Assembly: GCA_910584665.1 (NCBI GenBank)
Contig: CAJUBL010000031.1
Span: forward strand, 1-34,599
From: an uncultured Muribaculaceae bacterium
GTDB taxonomy: Bacteria; Bacteroidota; Bacteroidia; Bacteroidales; Muribaculaceae
DNA: 34,599 nt
Direction of reading: 5' to 3'
In this document: piece by piece, positions 23,605-33,095 of the stretch
Position numbering within the stretch: position 1 is the first letter of the stretch
Layout of the letters: the number at the start of each line of letters is the position of its first letter
Notes under the pieces: generated by a model
Databases searched by the model: none
Told to the model about the DNA's origin: nothing
What the model saw: only the letters and a program-made list of their open reading frames with translations
Made by a program: the position numbers and the translations under genes

Positions 23605-25173
23605 TCAGTACACCCTCACCGGAGCGAGTCTCACCCAGCCGCTCTCAGTCTCGTTACGTGATACAGCCAGATGTATACCCGGCTTGTTGTCCTTACGGGT
23701 GTTTACAATTGCCACGCCCCAGGTGTAGTCGCCCGCCTTGACTGTGGGCGACACGTTGTAGCGATAGCTGTAAGGATTGCCTTCCTTCCATTCCGACGGC
23801 TCACAGTCATCATCAATGAATATCTGCACAGGCTGGTCATTGCTGTCAAGAAGAGCGAAAGCCACCTTATATTTGTAATTCCACTGCTGCAGGTTGTTCG
23901 GGAAATATCCCCAGCCTACATTACGCCAGCGGTGACCTATAGTCGCGGCAGAGCCACTGTTAACCGATGCAGGCAGCGACACCTTGTCGGGGCACAGACG
24001 GTAACCACCCTCGGCGCTGAAACGCTTCACCAGGTTGAAGCTTGTCTTGAACCACGATGCAGTCTCATCACCGACACGGAAGTCCATCATGTTGACACGC
24101 GCCTCACGGGAGCAGTCGAACTCTCCCTGACGCACATCCTCCGGGTGATCCTTGCGGTAACCCAGATCGTCGTTCCAGTAACTGTGTTGCGATACAATCC
24201 AGCCACCCTCCATCAGAATTGGAACCTTGTAGTTCCAGGTACGGGCATAAGCCTTCTCCCAGGCATTATAGCCATACGAGTTGTTGTTCATGCCTATGGC
24301 ATCGGATCTCAGACAGTAGCCGTTGCGTATGGCGATAGCCAGAATATTCTCGGTGTCGGGCTGTGCGTTGCTTCCGGAGCTGACCGGGTGACCGAGCTGA
24401 CGGTGATAGTTGATGACCAGGGGAACCTCTGTAAAGTTGTCGGCATACAGACGTGTGATCCATTCCATTGTGTTGGCCTTATACTCTACAGTCTTGTCTG
24501 TGATCGCATTGCCCTGCTCATAACATACGTTGTGACCTTCACCCCATTTGCCGAGGCCGTATGCATCAATGAACGCCGTGGTCTCGGCATTGTTGAAGCG
24601 CTGAGCGAAAGCTTTCACGAATTTCTCGTAATACTGACGCCATATCGGGTCCATGGCCAGCGGGGTCTTGCGGTCCGGGTAATTGTTATTCTCGAGCCAG
24701 TACTCGGCACCTGCATCGAACACGAACTGAGGAGTATTCTCTCTCTGGTCACGACCGTCGACTACTACGCGGAATGCGATGGGAAGTCCCAGTTCCTCGG
24801 CACGTTTTACAAGCTTGTAGATGGGATCGGAAGGATTTTCCCATGCATACACACCGTCCCGGGGATTGAGTGATTTCCAGCCCGTACGTATGTAGCACGC
24901 CGAGGCATAGTCACGGACATACACGTTCTTTCCGAGTTCAGACAGATAGAACTGTGTGTCGAAATAGGATGGATCGGCTGACCCGGAGACGTACATCACC
25001 CATCCGTTCATAGGATTGCGGTATACGTCCGATGTATTGATTGTAAGTTTCAGTTCGGTGTTGCCCGGAATCGAATCCTCCGATACACCGGATTTTTCAT
25101 TGTCGTCGCCACAAGCGCCCATGGTGAGGGTAGACATGGCAAACAGACTTAATATCGCTTTGTTTCTGATCAT
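23605..25173 (-). CDS. DUF4832-type lipoprotein, putative TIM-barrel glycoside hydrolase-like protein
   Basis: 522-residue lipoprotein ending the ECF/FecR-controlled SusC/SusD/SusE locus. Lipobox Cys21 is followed by CGDDNEK, an acidic run like the export signal of surface-exposed Bacteroidota lipoproteins. Residues about 45-380 look like a TIM barrel: NPMNGWVMYVSG near 53, LPIAFRVVVDGRDQ near 130, FIDAYGLGKWGEGHNV with Glu212, and VPILMEGGWIV with Glu322. These two glutamates are placed as a retaining hydrolase acid/base and nucleophile would be (inference). The C-terminal part (about 390-520) with IGHRWRNVGWGYFPNN and GDYTWGVAIVNTR fits the DUF4832 beta-sandwich. It starts 8 bases after the SusE-like gene. 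The substrate is unknown. Confidence 0.72.
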   Translation of the reverse strand: MIRNKAILSLFAMSTLTMGACGDDNEKSGVSEDSIPGNTELKLTINTSDVYRNPMNGWVMYVSGSADPSYFDTQFYLSELGKNVYVRDYASACYIRTGWKSLNPRDGVYAWENPSDPIYKLVKRAEELGLPIAFRVVVDGRDQRENTPQFVFDAGAEYWLENNNYPDRKTPLAMDPIWRQYYEKFVKAFAQRFNNAETTAFIDAYGLGKWGEGHNVCYEQGNAITDKTVEYKANTMEWITRLYADNFTEVPLVINYHRQLGHPVSSGSNAQPDTENILAIAIRNGYCLRSDAIGMNNNSYGYNAWEKAYARTWNYKVPILMEGGWIVSQHSYWNDDLGYRKDHPEDVRQGEFDCSREARVNMMDFRVGDETASWFKTSFNLVKRFSAEGGYRLCPDKVSLPASVNSGSAATIGHRWRNVGWGYFPNNLQQWNYKYKVAFALLDSNDQPVQIFIDDDCEPSEWKEGNPYSYRYNVSPTVKAGDYTWGVAIVNTRKDNKPGIHLAVSRNETESGWVRLAPVRVY

Positions 25174-25181
25174 AGCCGTAA

Positions 25182-26468
25182 TTATTTTTTAGTAGCGAGG
25201 AATGTATTGTGTCTCAGGTCAAAGATAATGAGATTCGAACCTGAGGGCACCTTCATGTATGAGTTGCGGGTTTCTCCGTCCGATCCTCCGTGCAGTTCGA
25301 ACACTTTGTTGAGTTCGGCTGCCAGATTCTGACGCTTACCCTCGGCAGTCAGTACACAGGTGAAACAGTACGAGTTGTTCTGATTGTAGCTGGTGCCGTT
25401 CTCATCTTTGAAGCTGTTGGAGATACAGAATTTCATGTCTCCGCCGAGTGTCTTGAGATCGTTTGTTGAACCGTCGAAGATGAATACCTGCGGGTCGGCA
25501 AGCGACTGTATCAGGTTCAGTTTCTTGGCGCCCCAGCCGGTTCCGCCGCCATAGGCCCACAGATCCGATACGGTGAGTGTCACCTCTGGATTAGCTTCGA
25601 CTCCGTTGGGACGGAATGTGACCTCGAGAGGCTTCAGGTCGGTAGCCTCGGAATAGATGGTGGCAGTACGGTCGATCATATTGATGACTATACGGTACTC
25701 GCCTGAGGCCGGAACAGTCCATCCTCCCTTGGTCTCGTTCATCACTACAGGCATTGCCTCTCCGTCGGCGATTTCTGTCGAACCGTCTGCATTATGCAGA
25801 TAGTAGGTCATTCCGTCATACAGGATCGGGATCTCAAGCTCACCCGGAGTCAGAGAACCCTTCCATGCGAACACGTTGTCGTTCTCATAAGTCCTGCTGA
25901 TGGTTTCGGAAGCGGCTATTGCGTTACCGGCCACGGCCATCTCGTCGCAACTGAATATCTCGACATGTATAGGGGTGACCCGGGCGCTTGTCTTACGCAC
26001 CTCCGGCATCTCGAATTCCGGTCCTCCGCTCCACTGGGCTATTACACGGAACTCGACGGTGAACACTTTGTTTACAGGCAGGGCCCAGCGCTCGCTGTAC
26101 CAGTTGTTCAGCTGCTCGTGGGTGAAAGTAGCCGAGTATATGCCGGCCTCCTCGTCATAGCGGTAATCGAAACCTACTCCCGAGGTAATGACTGTTTTTG
26201 AGCCGAAACTGTTTCCAAGCACATCCAGCTCGGCTTTGTACATTGACATATAGTCATCTGACATAGGACGTGCGCCTGTCCAGGTGAAAACAAGAGCGGG
26301 CGACGTGAGGTTATCCTCGTCGATTTCCACCTCGGGAGTCTCGCACTGCAGCGTCATCGTCTCCTTCACCGGATCAATATCTGTGTCATACGGATCGTAG
26401 GTACAGGAGGTTGCCATGAGCAGTGCCGCGCCTGCGATCGCCGGTTGAATTTTATATATGAATTTCAT
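25182..26468 (-). CDS. SusE/SusF-family outer-membrane lipoprotein
   Basis: 428-residue surface lipoprotein. MKFIYKIQPAIAGAALLMAT precedes lipobox Cys22, followed by YDPYDTDIDP. The N-terminal domain reads like the SusE domain (LTSPALVFTWTGARP, YKAELDVLGNSFG, FTVEFRVIAQW). Two further beta domains follow: one ends GEYRIVINMIDRTATIYSE near residue 330 of the longer form, and the C-terminal one has DLWAYGGGTGWGAKKLNLIQ and FCISNSFKDENGTS, a recurring starch- or glycan-binding module of SusE and SusF. The start is set at ATG 26468; an in-frame TTG three codons earlier is less likely. It follows susD by 33 bases. It probably helps hold the glycan at the cell surface. Confidence 0.85.
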   Translation of the reverse strand: MKFIYKIQPAIAGAALLMATSCTYDPYDTDIDPVKETMTLQCETPEVEIDEDNLTSPALVFTWTGARPMSDDYMSMYKAELDVLGNSFGSKTVITSGVGFDYRYDEEAGIYSATFTHEQLNNWYSERWALPVNKVFTVEFRVIAQWSGGPEFEMPEVRKTSARVTPIHVEIFSCDEMAVAGNAIAASETISRTYENDNVFAWKGSLTPGELEIPILYDGMTYYLHNADGSTEIADGEAMPVVMNETKGGWTVPASGEYRIVINMIDRTATIYSEATDLKPLEVTFRPNGVEANPEVTLTVSDLWAYGGGTGWGAKKLNLIQSLADPQVFIFDGSTNDLKTLGGDMKFCISNSFKDENGTSYNQNNSYCFTCVLTAEGKRQNLAAELNKVFELHGGSDGETRNSYMKVPSGSNLIIFDLRHNTFLATKK

Positions 26469-26501
26469 GATTTTCAAGATTGATATATGATAGACAATCC
26501 A

Positions 26502-28148
26502 TTATTTGCCATAACCGGGGTTCTGGGGGAACTCAACGTCACGGTTAGAGTCGATAATAGTCTTGGGTATGGGCCACAGGGCGTGATAGTCCTGTACCAC
26601 ATCCTTAAGTACGGTATTGTACTTCCTCACACGGTCAACATATTTGCCGGTTCTTACGAGGGTGAAACGGCGGCTCTCCTCTCCTACGAGCTCACGTATG
26701 CGCTCGTCAAGAAGGAAGTCCATATCCATCTGGGAAGCATTGATTGACGAAGCCTTGGCACGGCTACGTACCACATTGACCGCCTTGGCGGCATTCTCAG
26801 GATCGTTAAGGCCCAGATATGCCTCGGCCAACAGCAGATAGGTCTCGGCCAGACGGAATTTCATACGGTCACGGTAGCTGCCGGTATGGGTAAGATCATC
26901 GTCATGGGCAAAGAAGAACTTGGTGGGAGCCGGGAACAGCCATCCGTCCTGCCAGTACTTGTCGGTGATCTGGACACGCTGGCCACGGGTTGCATCGACA
27001 TTTGACAGCCACTCGCGCTTGAAGTTATACTCCGAGTTACGTATGTCCGAATTCTCGAATATACCGTTGGGCATACCATCCTCGGGGGTAGCGTTGGTGT
27101 TTTGGGTTCCGATCCACCATTTGAAAGGTGCTATCTGACCGAGGCCGCGGCCTCCGTATTCCGAACTTACTACAAAGAACTGGTTGATCGAATGATACTG
27201 GGGGCCCCATTCACGGCGGGTCCAGTCATCGGAAGGTGTGCCGCCGCCCACCGTCTTGTATTCGAACTGCATTACCCAGATACTTTCCTTATTGCCGCTG
27301 GTACGGTTCTGGTTGTTCTCCACAAACATGTCATGGAAATAGTCGCCGCTCTTGCTGGCCTCCGCTCCGTAACGGGCCTTGACAAGTTCAAAATAACCGC
27401 TGTCGATGACATCCTGAGCGGCCTTGCGGGCCTTTTCGTACTCTTTCTGGCACAGATAGATCTCCGACAACAGGTGAAGTGCGGCCCACTTGGTCAGCTT
27501 GCCGGGTTTCACTGCATCAGGATTCGACGGCAGATTGTCGACACAGAACAGCAGGTCTTTGACGATATTTTCATATACCTCTTCCTTGGGGGTGCGGGTG
27601 AAGTTGAGCAGGAAGGGCTGCTGGATTTTTTCTACCCAGGGCACATCGCCATACAGATACAGCAGAGAGCGGTAGGCATAAGCACGGAAGAAACGGGCTT
27701 CGGCCTGATAAAGAGCCTTGTCGGTGGGATAGTCCCAGTTGTTGTTCTTTTCCGAATAGAGAAGTATCTCATTGGCCGAGTTGATCAGTGCATACGACCA
27801 GTTCCAGTACGACTCGATGAACAATGTGGAGGGAGTCATCGTGAGGTTGGCATAGTGTGTCAGAGAACCGTCCTTGGCACCGCTCTGGAACACAATGTCG
27901 GTTGCGATCTGCTGGGTGGCATAGGCACACGCGCCGTTGTGCATGAAAGCGCCGCTTTCACCCCAGGTGTTATACTCCGAGCGGGCGATTGAGTAAAGAC
28001 CGGTACAGCCTACTTCGAATCCCATCGAGCTCGTATAGGTATTGTCAGGCGCGAGCTGACTCTTGAGATCCTCGTCAAGAAAGTCGGAGCATCCTGCAGT
28101 CACAGCCGCAAGAGCGACAATTGCTGAATGTTTTAATATCTTGTTCAT
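26502..28148 (-). CDS. SusD/RagB-family nutrient-binding outer-membrane lipoprotein
   Basis: 548-residue lipoprotein that pairs with the STN-bearing SusC upstream. MNKILKHSAIVALAAVTAG is followed by lipobox Cys20 and CSDFLDEDLKSQ, the canonical SusD opening with acidic residues. Helical TPR-like elements include EARFFRAYAYRSLLYLYGDV, KLTKWAALHLLSEIYLC and RLAETYLLLAEAYLGL, and the C-terminal DERIRELVGEESRRFTLVRTGKYVDRV region (shown here in two overlapping pieces of the same helix) and LWPIPKTIIDSN are hallmarks of the family. The gene begins 14 bases after susC ends. The substrate is not deducible. Confidence 0.97.
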   Translation of the reverse strand: MNKILKHSAIVALAAVTAGCSDFLDEDLKSQLAPDNTYTSSMGFEVGCTGLYSIARSEYNTWGESGAFMHNGACAYATQQIATDIVFQSGAKDGSLTHYANLTMTPSTLFIESYWNWSYALINSANEILLYSEKNNNWDYPTDKALYQAEARFFRAYAYRSLLYLYGDVPWVEKIQQPFLLNFTRTPKEEVYENIVKDLLFCVDNLPSNPDAVKPGKLTKWAALHLLSEIYLCQKEYEKARKAAQDVIDSGYFELVKARYGAEASKSGDYFHDMFVENNQNRTSGNKESIWVMQFEYKTVGGGTPSDDWTRREWGPQYHSINQFFVVSSEYGGRGLGQIAPFKWWIGTQNTNATPEDGMPNGIFENSDIRNSEYNFKREWLSNVDATRGQRVQITDKYWQDGWLFPAPTKFFFAHDDDLTHTGSYRDRMKFRLAETYLLLAEAYLGLNDPENAAKAVNVVRSRAKASSINASQMDMDFLLDERIRELVGEESRRFTLVRTGKYVDRVRKYNTVLKDVVQDYHALWPIPKTIIDSNRDVEFPQNPGYGK

Positions 28149-28162
28149 GATGATTTACTTGT

Positions 28163-31100
28163 TTAGAATGTTACTGTGAGGCCGAGACGCCATGCACGCT
28201 GCATCGGGTATGAGGCAAACCATGTGTTGTCATAGTTGAGCAGCTGACGCATGTTGGAGAACACATGCAGATTGTCGACGCTCACGTTGACATCGAGACC
28301 CGACAGGCCGATCTTGCTGACCATCTCTTTCTGGAACTGGTAGCCGATTGTGATGTTCTTGATCTGTACATAGTTCTGCTTCTTGTAATAACCGTGACTG
28401 AAGGTCTTGGTGTAACCTGGTGACGGAACATCGGCATCGGGATGCTCGGGTGTCCAGTACTTGATGCCGTGTATATAGTTGGCTGTACCGAAGGTATACT
28501 GGCCGATGTCGGGAATATTGTCCGACATCCAGCGGCCGAACAGGCCGTAGAGTACTACCGATGCATAGAAGTTCTTATAGTTGAACTGATTGGACATCGA
28601 CAGGGTGAACGAAGGCTGTTTGCTGCCTATTACCTTCATATCGTTTGAATCGATATAGCCGTTGCCGTCGACATCCTCAAGTCTGGCATCACCGGGCTGG
28701 GCGCCTTTCTGGTGGGCTACGGTGCTGCCGTTCTCATCAATATAGGTGTACTCGTCACCGGCCTGCCAGATGCCTATGTAGTTATAGTCATAGAATACCG
28801 ACAGCGGCTTGCCTATGAACCACTTGTTGGACACGTCATCGATCTTGTCTCCGCGGAGGTCTACGATCTTGTCGCGGTTGAGGAAGAAACTCAGACTGGT
28901 ATTCCAGTTGAAATCACGGTTCTGGATGTTAACCGTGTTAAGGGTGATCTCGATACCCTTGTTCTCGGTCTCACCGATGTTGTCCATGATGGTCTTGTAA
29001 CCGTTCATGATAGGCACGGTGCGCTTCATGAGCAGATCCTTGGTACGCGAGCGGTAGATATCGATGCTGCCGTTGATGCGGCCGTTGAGGAAAGAATAGT
29101 CGATACCGATGTTGGCTGTATAGGTTGTCTCCCACTTAAGGTTGGGGTTACCTACACCGTCGGTCGACAGATAGGTTGAATTTACAGCCTGGGAACCGTC
29201 GCCCCACACATACTTGATACCGTTGTTGGTGTACAGACGGTCAAGTGTCATGTAGCGCGAGATGGCGTTGTTTCCGTTGGCACCGTATGACAGACGCAGT
29301 TTCAGCATGTTTATCCACGATGCGTTGTCCTTGAGGAACGATTCCTCTCCTATATGCCATGCCAGAGCGGCCGAGGGGAAGAACGCATACTTGTTGTTGG
29401 CTCCGAACACCGACGCTCCGTCACGACGTCCGGTCAGGGTCAGCATATACTTGCGGTCAAAGGTATAGTTTATACGTGCCATCATTGACATCATGGTCTC
29501 TTTCCAGTAACCCGAGCCGACCTTGATGTTTTTCTCTCCGTTGGCCATCGAATAGAAGCTCATGTCATCGTTGACGAAACACTCCGCGCTCTGTGACGTG
29601 CTGCGGTTTTCCTTGCCCTGCATCGAATACAGACCGGTGAGATCGATAGCGTGTCTGCCGAAGGTATTGGTGTACTTGACGATATTCTCCCATGTCCAGT
29701 CGGTGGTGCGTGAGGTGCTGATCGAGGCCGAGCCGTCGACTTTGAGACCTGTGGCGGTATCACGGCCATAATATGAACCGGTGAAGTTGTCACGGTAGTT
29801 GTAACCGATCTGCGATTTGAGGGTCAGTCCCTTGATAGGATTAATTTCGATGAATCCGTTTCCGAGAGCGTTGCGGCTGGTATTCTTGCTGTCGGCACGC
29901 ACATTGCGCATCGGGTGGGGCAGATTCGAGTAATCCATAGGCTCGTCATAGTAGTTGCCGTTGTCGGCCATGAAGATACCATAGGGAGACTGTTTGATGG
30001 CATGCTCCAGGTTGGGGGTCATTCCTCCGGTCTCGCGGTTTACGAACTGACCTATCAGGCCCACGGTAAGCCACTTGTTGAGAACCTGGGTTATTGATGC
30101 ATAGACATTGACACGCTCATAGTTCGAGTTATACACTACACCGGGCTGGTTAAGGTACGAGACAGCGGCAGTGTAGGTGGTCGCGTCTGTACCGCCGGAG
30201 ATCGAGAGCTGGTGCTCGTGCTGGAACGAGGTGCGGAACACATCGTCCTGCCAGTCACGGGTTATGCCCGCGGCATAGTTGATGCGTTCACTGGCGCTGA
30301 TCACCTGGCCATAGAGAGGATCGAGATCCACTCCGGTGAGCTTCTTGGTACCCAGGCGCCCCATATCCTGCTTGAAGCGTATGAATTCGTTCGGGCCCAT
30401 GGTCTCGATGCGCTGCATCTCTGATGCGATGGCATAGTTGCCCTTGTAGGTTACCTTGGGAGCTCCTTTGGCACCTTTCTTGGTCTGGATCAGAATTACG
30501 CCGTTTGAACCGCGTGATCCGTAGATGGCCACCGACGAGGCGTCTTTCAGTACTGTGAGTGACTCGACGAGATTCGGATCGATATCGCTCATCGATCCCT
30601 CGTAGGGTATGCCGTCAAGGATCACAAGGGGGCTGTTGCCGCCAGACAGTGAATTGGTACCGCGTATCAGCAAAGACTGGTTTGAACCGGGCTTGGCATC
30701 ACCGGTGGTAATCGAGAAACCGGCAACCTGACCTACGAGACGGTCCATAAGGTTGGCCGACGAAGACATCCTCAGTGTCTTCTCATCGACAACGGTAAGA
30801 CCTCCGGTAAGGTCCTTTTTCTTTACCGAACCGTAACCTACGACAACAACCTCTTCCAGATTGTTGGTCGACTCGGCCATTACGATCTGCATGGCTCCGT
30901 CACCTTCCACTCTGACAGTCTGTGGAGCATAACCCACGTAGGATATCTCGAGTTCCTGACCCTTGGCTGCAGGCAGCTGGAAGTTGCCGTCAAAGTCGGT
31001 CATCGTACCCTCACCCTTTCCCTTGAGGACGATCGCTGCGCCGACGAGAGGTTCCCCCGTCTCATCGACCACTTTTCCTGTGATGACTTTGGCGGCGTCT

Positions 31101-31465
31101 AAGTTTTTTGGAGTCTTTCCTTTGGGGAACAATGTCACCTGACGGCCGAATACACGGTACTCCAGACCTGCTTTCCGGCTCATCTCGGCAAGGATGTCGT
31201 CGACGCTCTTACCGTCATAGCTGATGTCAATTGTCTTGCCTGTCATACTGTTGGCACCCTCGGCGTATACAAACATGTAATCGCTGTGTTGTTCGATGTA
31301 CCTCAGCACATCGCTCACTGAGTGTCTGTCGGACTTCACGGCCGCTGTATCCTGTGTCCCCTGCATCACACCTGCGTCGGCGGCCAGAGCCGGCGACGGC
31401 ATGACAAGTGTGCCGCAGAGCCACAGCATTCCGATGCCGATAGCCCTGTTGAAATTGGTTTTCAT
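28163..31465 (-). CDS. SusC/RagA-family TonB-dependent transporter with N-terminal STN signalling domain
   Basis: 1100-residue outer-membrane importer. A Sec signal peptide ends near ALAADAG. Residues about 45-115 form an STN domain (SDVLRYIEQHSDYMFVYAEG, GKSVDDILAEMSRKAGLEYR), which in trans-envelope signalling contacts a FecR anti-sigma factor. A carboxypeptidase-regulatory-like domain follows (VITGKVVDETGEPLVGAAIV to LEISYVGYAPQTV), then the NLEEVVVVGYGSVKKKDLTG region and a plug with VILDGIPYEG and LKDASSVAIYGSRGSNGV. The barrel ends in the aromatic-terminated LGLTVTF. Immediate upstream fecR and sigma genes match the STN domain, so ligand binding should induce this locus. Only 34 bases separate it from fecR. 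Confidence 0.97.
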   Translation of the reverse strand: MKTNFNRAIGIGMLWLCGTLVMPSPALAADAGVMQGTQDTAAVKSDRHSVSDVLRYIEQHSDYMFVYAEGANSMTGKTIDISYDGKSVDDILAEMSRKAGLEYRVFGRQVTLFPKGKTPKNLDAAKVITGKVVDETGEPLVGAAIVLKGKGEGTMTDFDGNFQLPAAKGQELEISYVGYAPQTVRVEGDGAMQIVMAESTNNLEEVVVVGYGSVKKKDLTGGLTVVDEKTLRMSSSANLMDRLVGQVAGFSITTGDAKPGSNQSLLIRGTNSLSGGNSPLVILDGIPYEGSMSDIDPNLVESLTVLKDASSVAIYGSRGSNGVILIQTKKGAKGAPKVTYKGNYAIASEMQRIETMGPNEFIRFKQDMGRLGTKKLTGVDLDPLYGQVISASERINYAAGITRDWQDDVFRTSFQHEHQLSISGGTDATTYTAAVSYLNQPGVVYNSNYERVNVYASITQVLNKWLTVGLIGQFVNRETGGMTPNLEHAIKQSPYGIFMADNGNYYDEPMDYSNLPHPMRNVRADSKNTSRNALGNGFIEINPIKGLTLKSQIGYNYRDNFTGSYYGRDTATGLKVDGSASISTSRTTDWTWENIVKYTNTFGRHAIDLTGLYSMQGKENRSTSQSAECFVNDDMSFYSMANGEKNIKVGSGYWKETMMSMMARINYTFDRKYMLTLTGRRDGASVFGANNKYAFFPSAALAWHIGEESFLKDNASWINMLKLRLSYGANGNNAISRYMTLDRLYTNNGIKYVWGDGSQAVNSTYLSTDGVGNPNLKWETTYTANIGIDYSFLNGRINGSIDIYRSRTKDLLMKRTVPIMNGYKTIMDNIGETENKGIEITLNTVNIQNRDFNWNTSLSFFLNRDKIVDLRGDKIDDVSNKWFIGKPLSVFYDYNYIGIWQAGDEYTYIDENGSTVAHQKGAQPGDARLEDVDGNGYIDSNDMKVIGSKQPSFTLSMSNQFNYKNFYASVVLYGLFGRWMSDNIPDIGQYTFGTANYIHGIKYWTPEHPDADVPSPGYTKTFSHGYYKKQNYVQIKNITIGYQFQKEMVSKIGLSGLDVNVSVDNLHVFSNMRQLLNYDNTWFASYPMQRAWRLGLTVTF

Positions 31466-31499
31466 GATTTTTATGATTGGTTAGAAATTAAAGTTGATC

Positions 31500-32447
31500 T
31501 CACTGTCTTATCTGTGTGAGCCGGAAAGTATTGCCGTCCGGCAGAACCTCTATTTCCATAGGGATGATGCTTGCCAGTACGTTGAGCACTTCTTCGATGT
31601 CTCCCTTGAGATCAAGACAGCCATACAGACGGCTGTTATGGATCGACGGATCGATCTCGATCTCCACATTGTAGTAAGTGCTCAGGCGGGGTGCTATCTC
31701 GCCGAGGGTGAGATTCTCGAGTATCAGTCCTCCCTCGGTCCAGCTCGTGTAGAGCGATGTGTTGACGTTGGTCATCTCGTCTATGGCACCATCGCGTATT
31801 GACAGCCTGTGCTCGGGGCGCATCTTTACCCGCTCTTCTCCGTCGGTAGTGACTGCCACACTACCCTCCAGAAGTACGACGCTCGCCTCGTCAGGATTGT
31901 AATTGGATATACTGAATGTTGTTCCGTAGACCTGTACATTGAAACCCTCCATGTTTACCACAAACGGCTTCCTGACATCTTTGGCTACTTCGAAGTAGAC
32001 CTCGCCGCTTGCCCATACATTACGGGTGTCTCCCACAAAACGCGAGGGATATCTCACCTGTGACCGGGAGTTGGCTATAAGCCTGGTACCGTCGGGAAGT
32101 ACCAGTGTCATGCGTTGTCCCGTGGGAACTGTCATCTCGTTGTAACCATACCCGGCTGCGCTCCCTTCGGCGTACTGTCCGGCAGACTCCGGCCGGCCGT
32201 CATGCCGCCATGTCTTCACGATGACGGTAAAAGCCACAGCCATACATGCCGCTGCCGAACACAGCGAGATCAGCCTCCACCGGCGGCGCGATCTCATAAG
32301 TCCTTCCTGCAGCACTTTCATATGCGTCATCAAGGTGATTCCGGATGTATCGGCATCCGGAATCTCGACCTTTTCGAAATAACGGTCAAGACACTCGTCA
32401 CACTGCGCGTCTGACAGCTCGGGATTGTAATGTTGGTCGTTGTTCAT
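31500..32447 (-). CDS. FecR-family anti-sigma factor
   Basis: 315-residue single-pass inner-membrane regulator that would hold the adjacent ECF sigma factor inactive until the STN domain of the SusC transporter signals. The cytoplasmic part (1-73) ends with RSRRRW; a membrane helix near 76-98 contains LCSAAACMAVAFTVIV; the periplasmic FecR domain covers about 118-225 (TGQRMTLVLPDGTRLIANSR, VWASGEVYFEVAKD, VQVYGTTFSISNYN, VVLLEGSVAV); and a C-terminal DUF4974/STN-like domain covers about 245-315 (LILENLTLGEIAPRLSTYY). It begins inside the sigma gene's stop codon (ATGA, 32444-32447). It is the second gene of the locus. Confidence 0.95.
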   Translation of the reverse strand: MNNDQHYNPELSDAQCDECLDRYFEKVEIPDADTSGITLMTHMKVLQEGLMRSRRRWRLISLCSAAACMAVAFTVIVKTWRHDGRPESAGQYAEGSAAGYGYNEMTVPTGQRMTLVLPDGTRLIANSRSQVRYPSRFVGDTRNVWASGEVYFEVAKDVRKPFVVNMEGFNVQVYGTTFSISNYNPDEASVVLLEGSVAVTTDGEERVKMRPEHRLSIRDGAIDEMTNVNTSLYTSWTEGGLILENLTLGEIAPRLSTYYNVEIEIDPSIHNSRLYGCLDLKGDIEEVLNVLASIIPMEIEVLPDGNTFRLTQIRQ

Positions 32448-32995
32448 TGTTTCAGTTTCTTACGGAGTTGATCCATGGCATATGCCACGTGATAGTTTAC
32501 TGTCGACAGCGAGATCTCAAGTACCTCGGCTATCTGTTTATATGGCATTCTCTCAAGCTTGGCCAGAAAGAACACATGTTTGCACTTTGGGGGTAATGTC
32601 TCGAGTACCCTGTCGACGGCTTCCTGCTGTTCATGGCTGAGTATGCTTTCATCGGTTGACTCGATTGACGGGATAGTGAAACTTTCGACATCATCGATCG
32701 ACACAAACTTCGGCCCTCCCGAGTCGGAGCGCAGCTTTGACATAGACCTGCAATAGGTGATACGCCTCAGCCACTGCTCCATGTACTTAATCTTTATAAG
32801 CTCTTTTCGCGACTTCCACACCTGCAGAAATACATCGCTCACCACCTCCTCTACATTCTCCTTCGAACCTAACATCGACATGGCATACAGGTACAGCTTC
32901 TGTGACCACTGACCCATGAAACGGTCAAAGGCACGTTCGTCACCCTGGCTCAGACGATAAAGCATATTCTCCGGGTTGTCGGCTATTGTTTCCAT
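32444..32995 (-). CDS. ECF RNA polymerase sigma factor (FecI-like)
   Basis: 183-residue extracytoplasmic-function sigma factor. Region 2 is seen at about 21-95 (FDRFMGQWSQKLYLYAMSML, VEEVVSDVFLQVWKSRKEL, QWLRRITYCRSMSKLR) and region 4 at about 125-180 (VDRVLETLPPKCKHVFFLAK, PYKQIAEVLEISLSTVNYHV, with a helix-turn-helix). There is no region 1 or 3, as in ECF factors. The following fecR overlaps by four bases. By analogy with Bacteroides ECF/FecR pairs it should activate its own locus, and possibly the genes from susC onward, when the ligand is bound. It starts 75 bases downstream of the beta-helix gene on the same strand. Confidence 0.96.
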   Translation of the reverse strand: METIADNPENMLYRLSQGDERAFDRFMGQWSQKLYLYAMSMLGSKENVEEVVSDVFLQVWKSRKELIKIKYMEQWLRRITYCRSMSKLRSDSGGPKFVSIDDVESFTIPSIESTDESILSHEQQEAVDRVLETLPPKCKHVFFLAKLERMPYKQIAEVLEISLSTVNYHVAYAMDQLRKKLKQ

Positions 32996-33042
32996 TATTC
33001 AGAGGGTGTTGAATTTTGACTGCAGGTTCCTTGAACACAATC

Positions 33043-33095
33043 TTTTTTACCCTAAAAATTTACCCCACAACTATAAAACTAATACCTTTTTACCC
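33043..33095 (-). promoter_or_regulatory. Three GGGTAAA-type repeats upstream of the ECF sigma gene
   Basis: On the minus strand GGGTAAA or GGGGTAAA occurs at about 33047-33053, 33059-33066 and 33088-33094, between the end of the beta-helix gene and the sigma gene start at 32995. One copy lies in the 3' coding end of the beta-helix gene. No clean TAnnTTTG box is present in this gap. The repeats may be binding sites, or chance in a T/A-rich stretch. Confidence 0.3.

Noticed and set aside
23671..24873. 400-codon open frame on the plus strand opposite the DUF4832-type gene
   Set aside because: The minus-strand protein has a lipoprotein signal, domain motifs and operon context. The plus-strand translation has none of these.
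26469..26477. TTG start extending the SusE-like protein by three residues
   Set aside because: ATG 26468 directly begins the signal peptide.
27102..27992. 296-codon plus-strand frame opposite the second susD
   Set aside because: Antisense shadow of a gene with strong SusD features.
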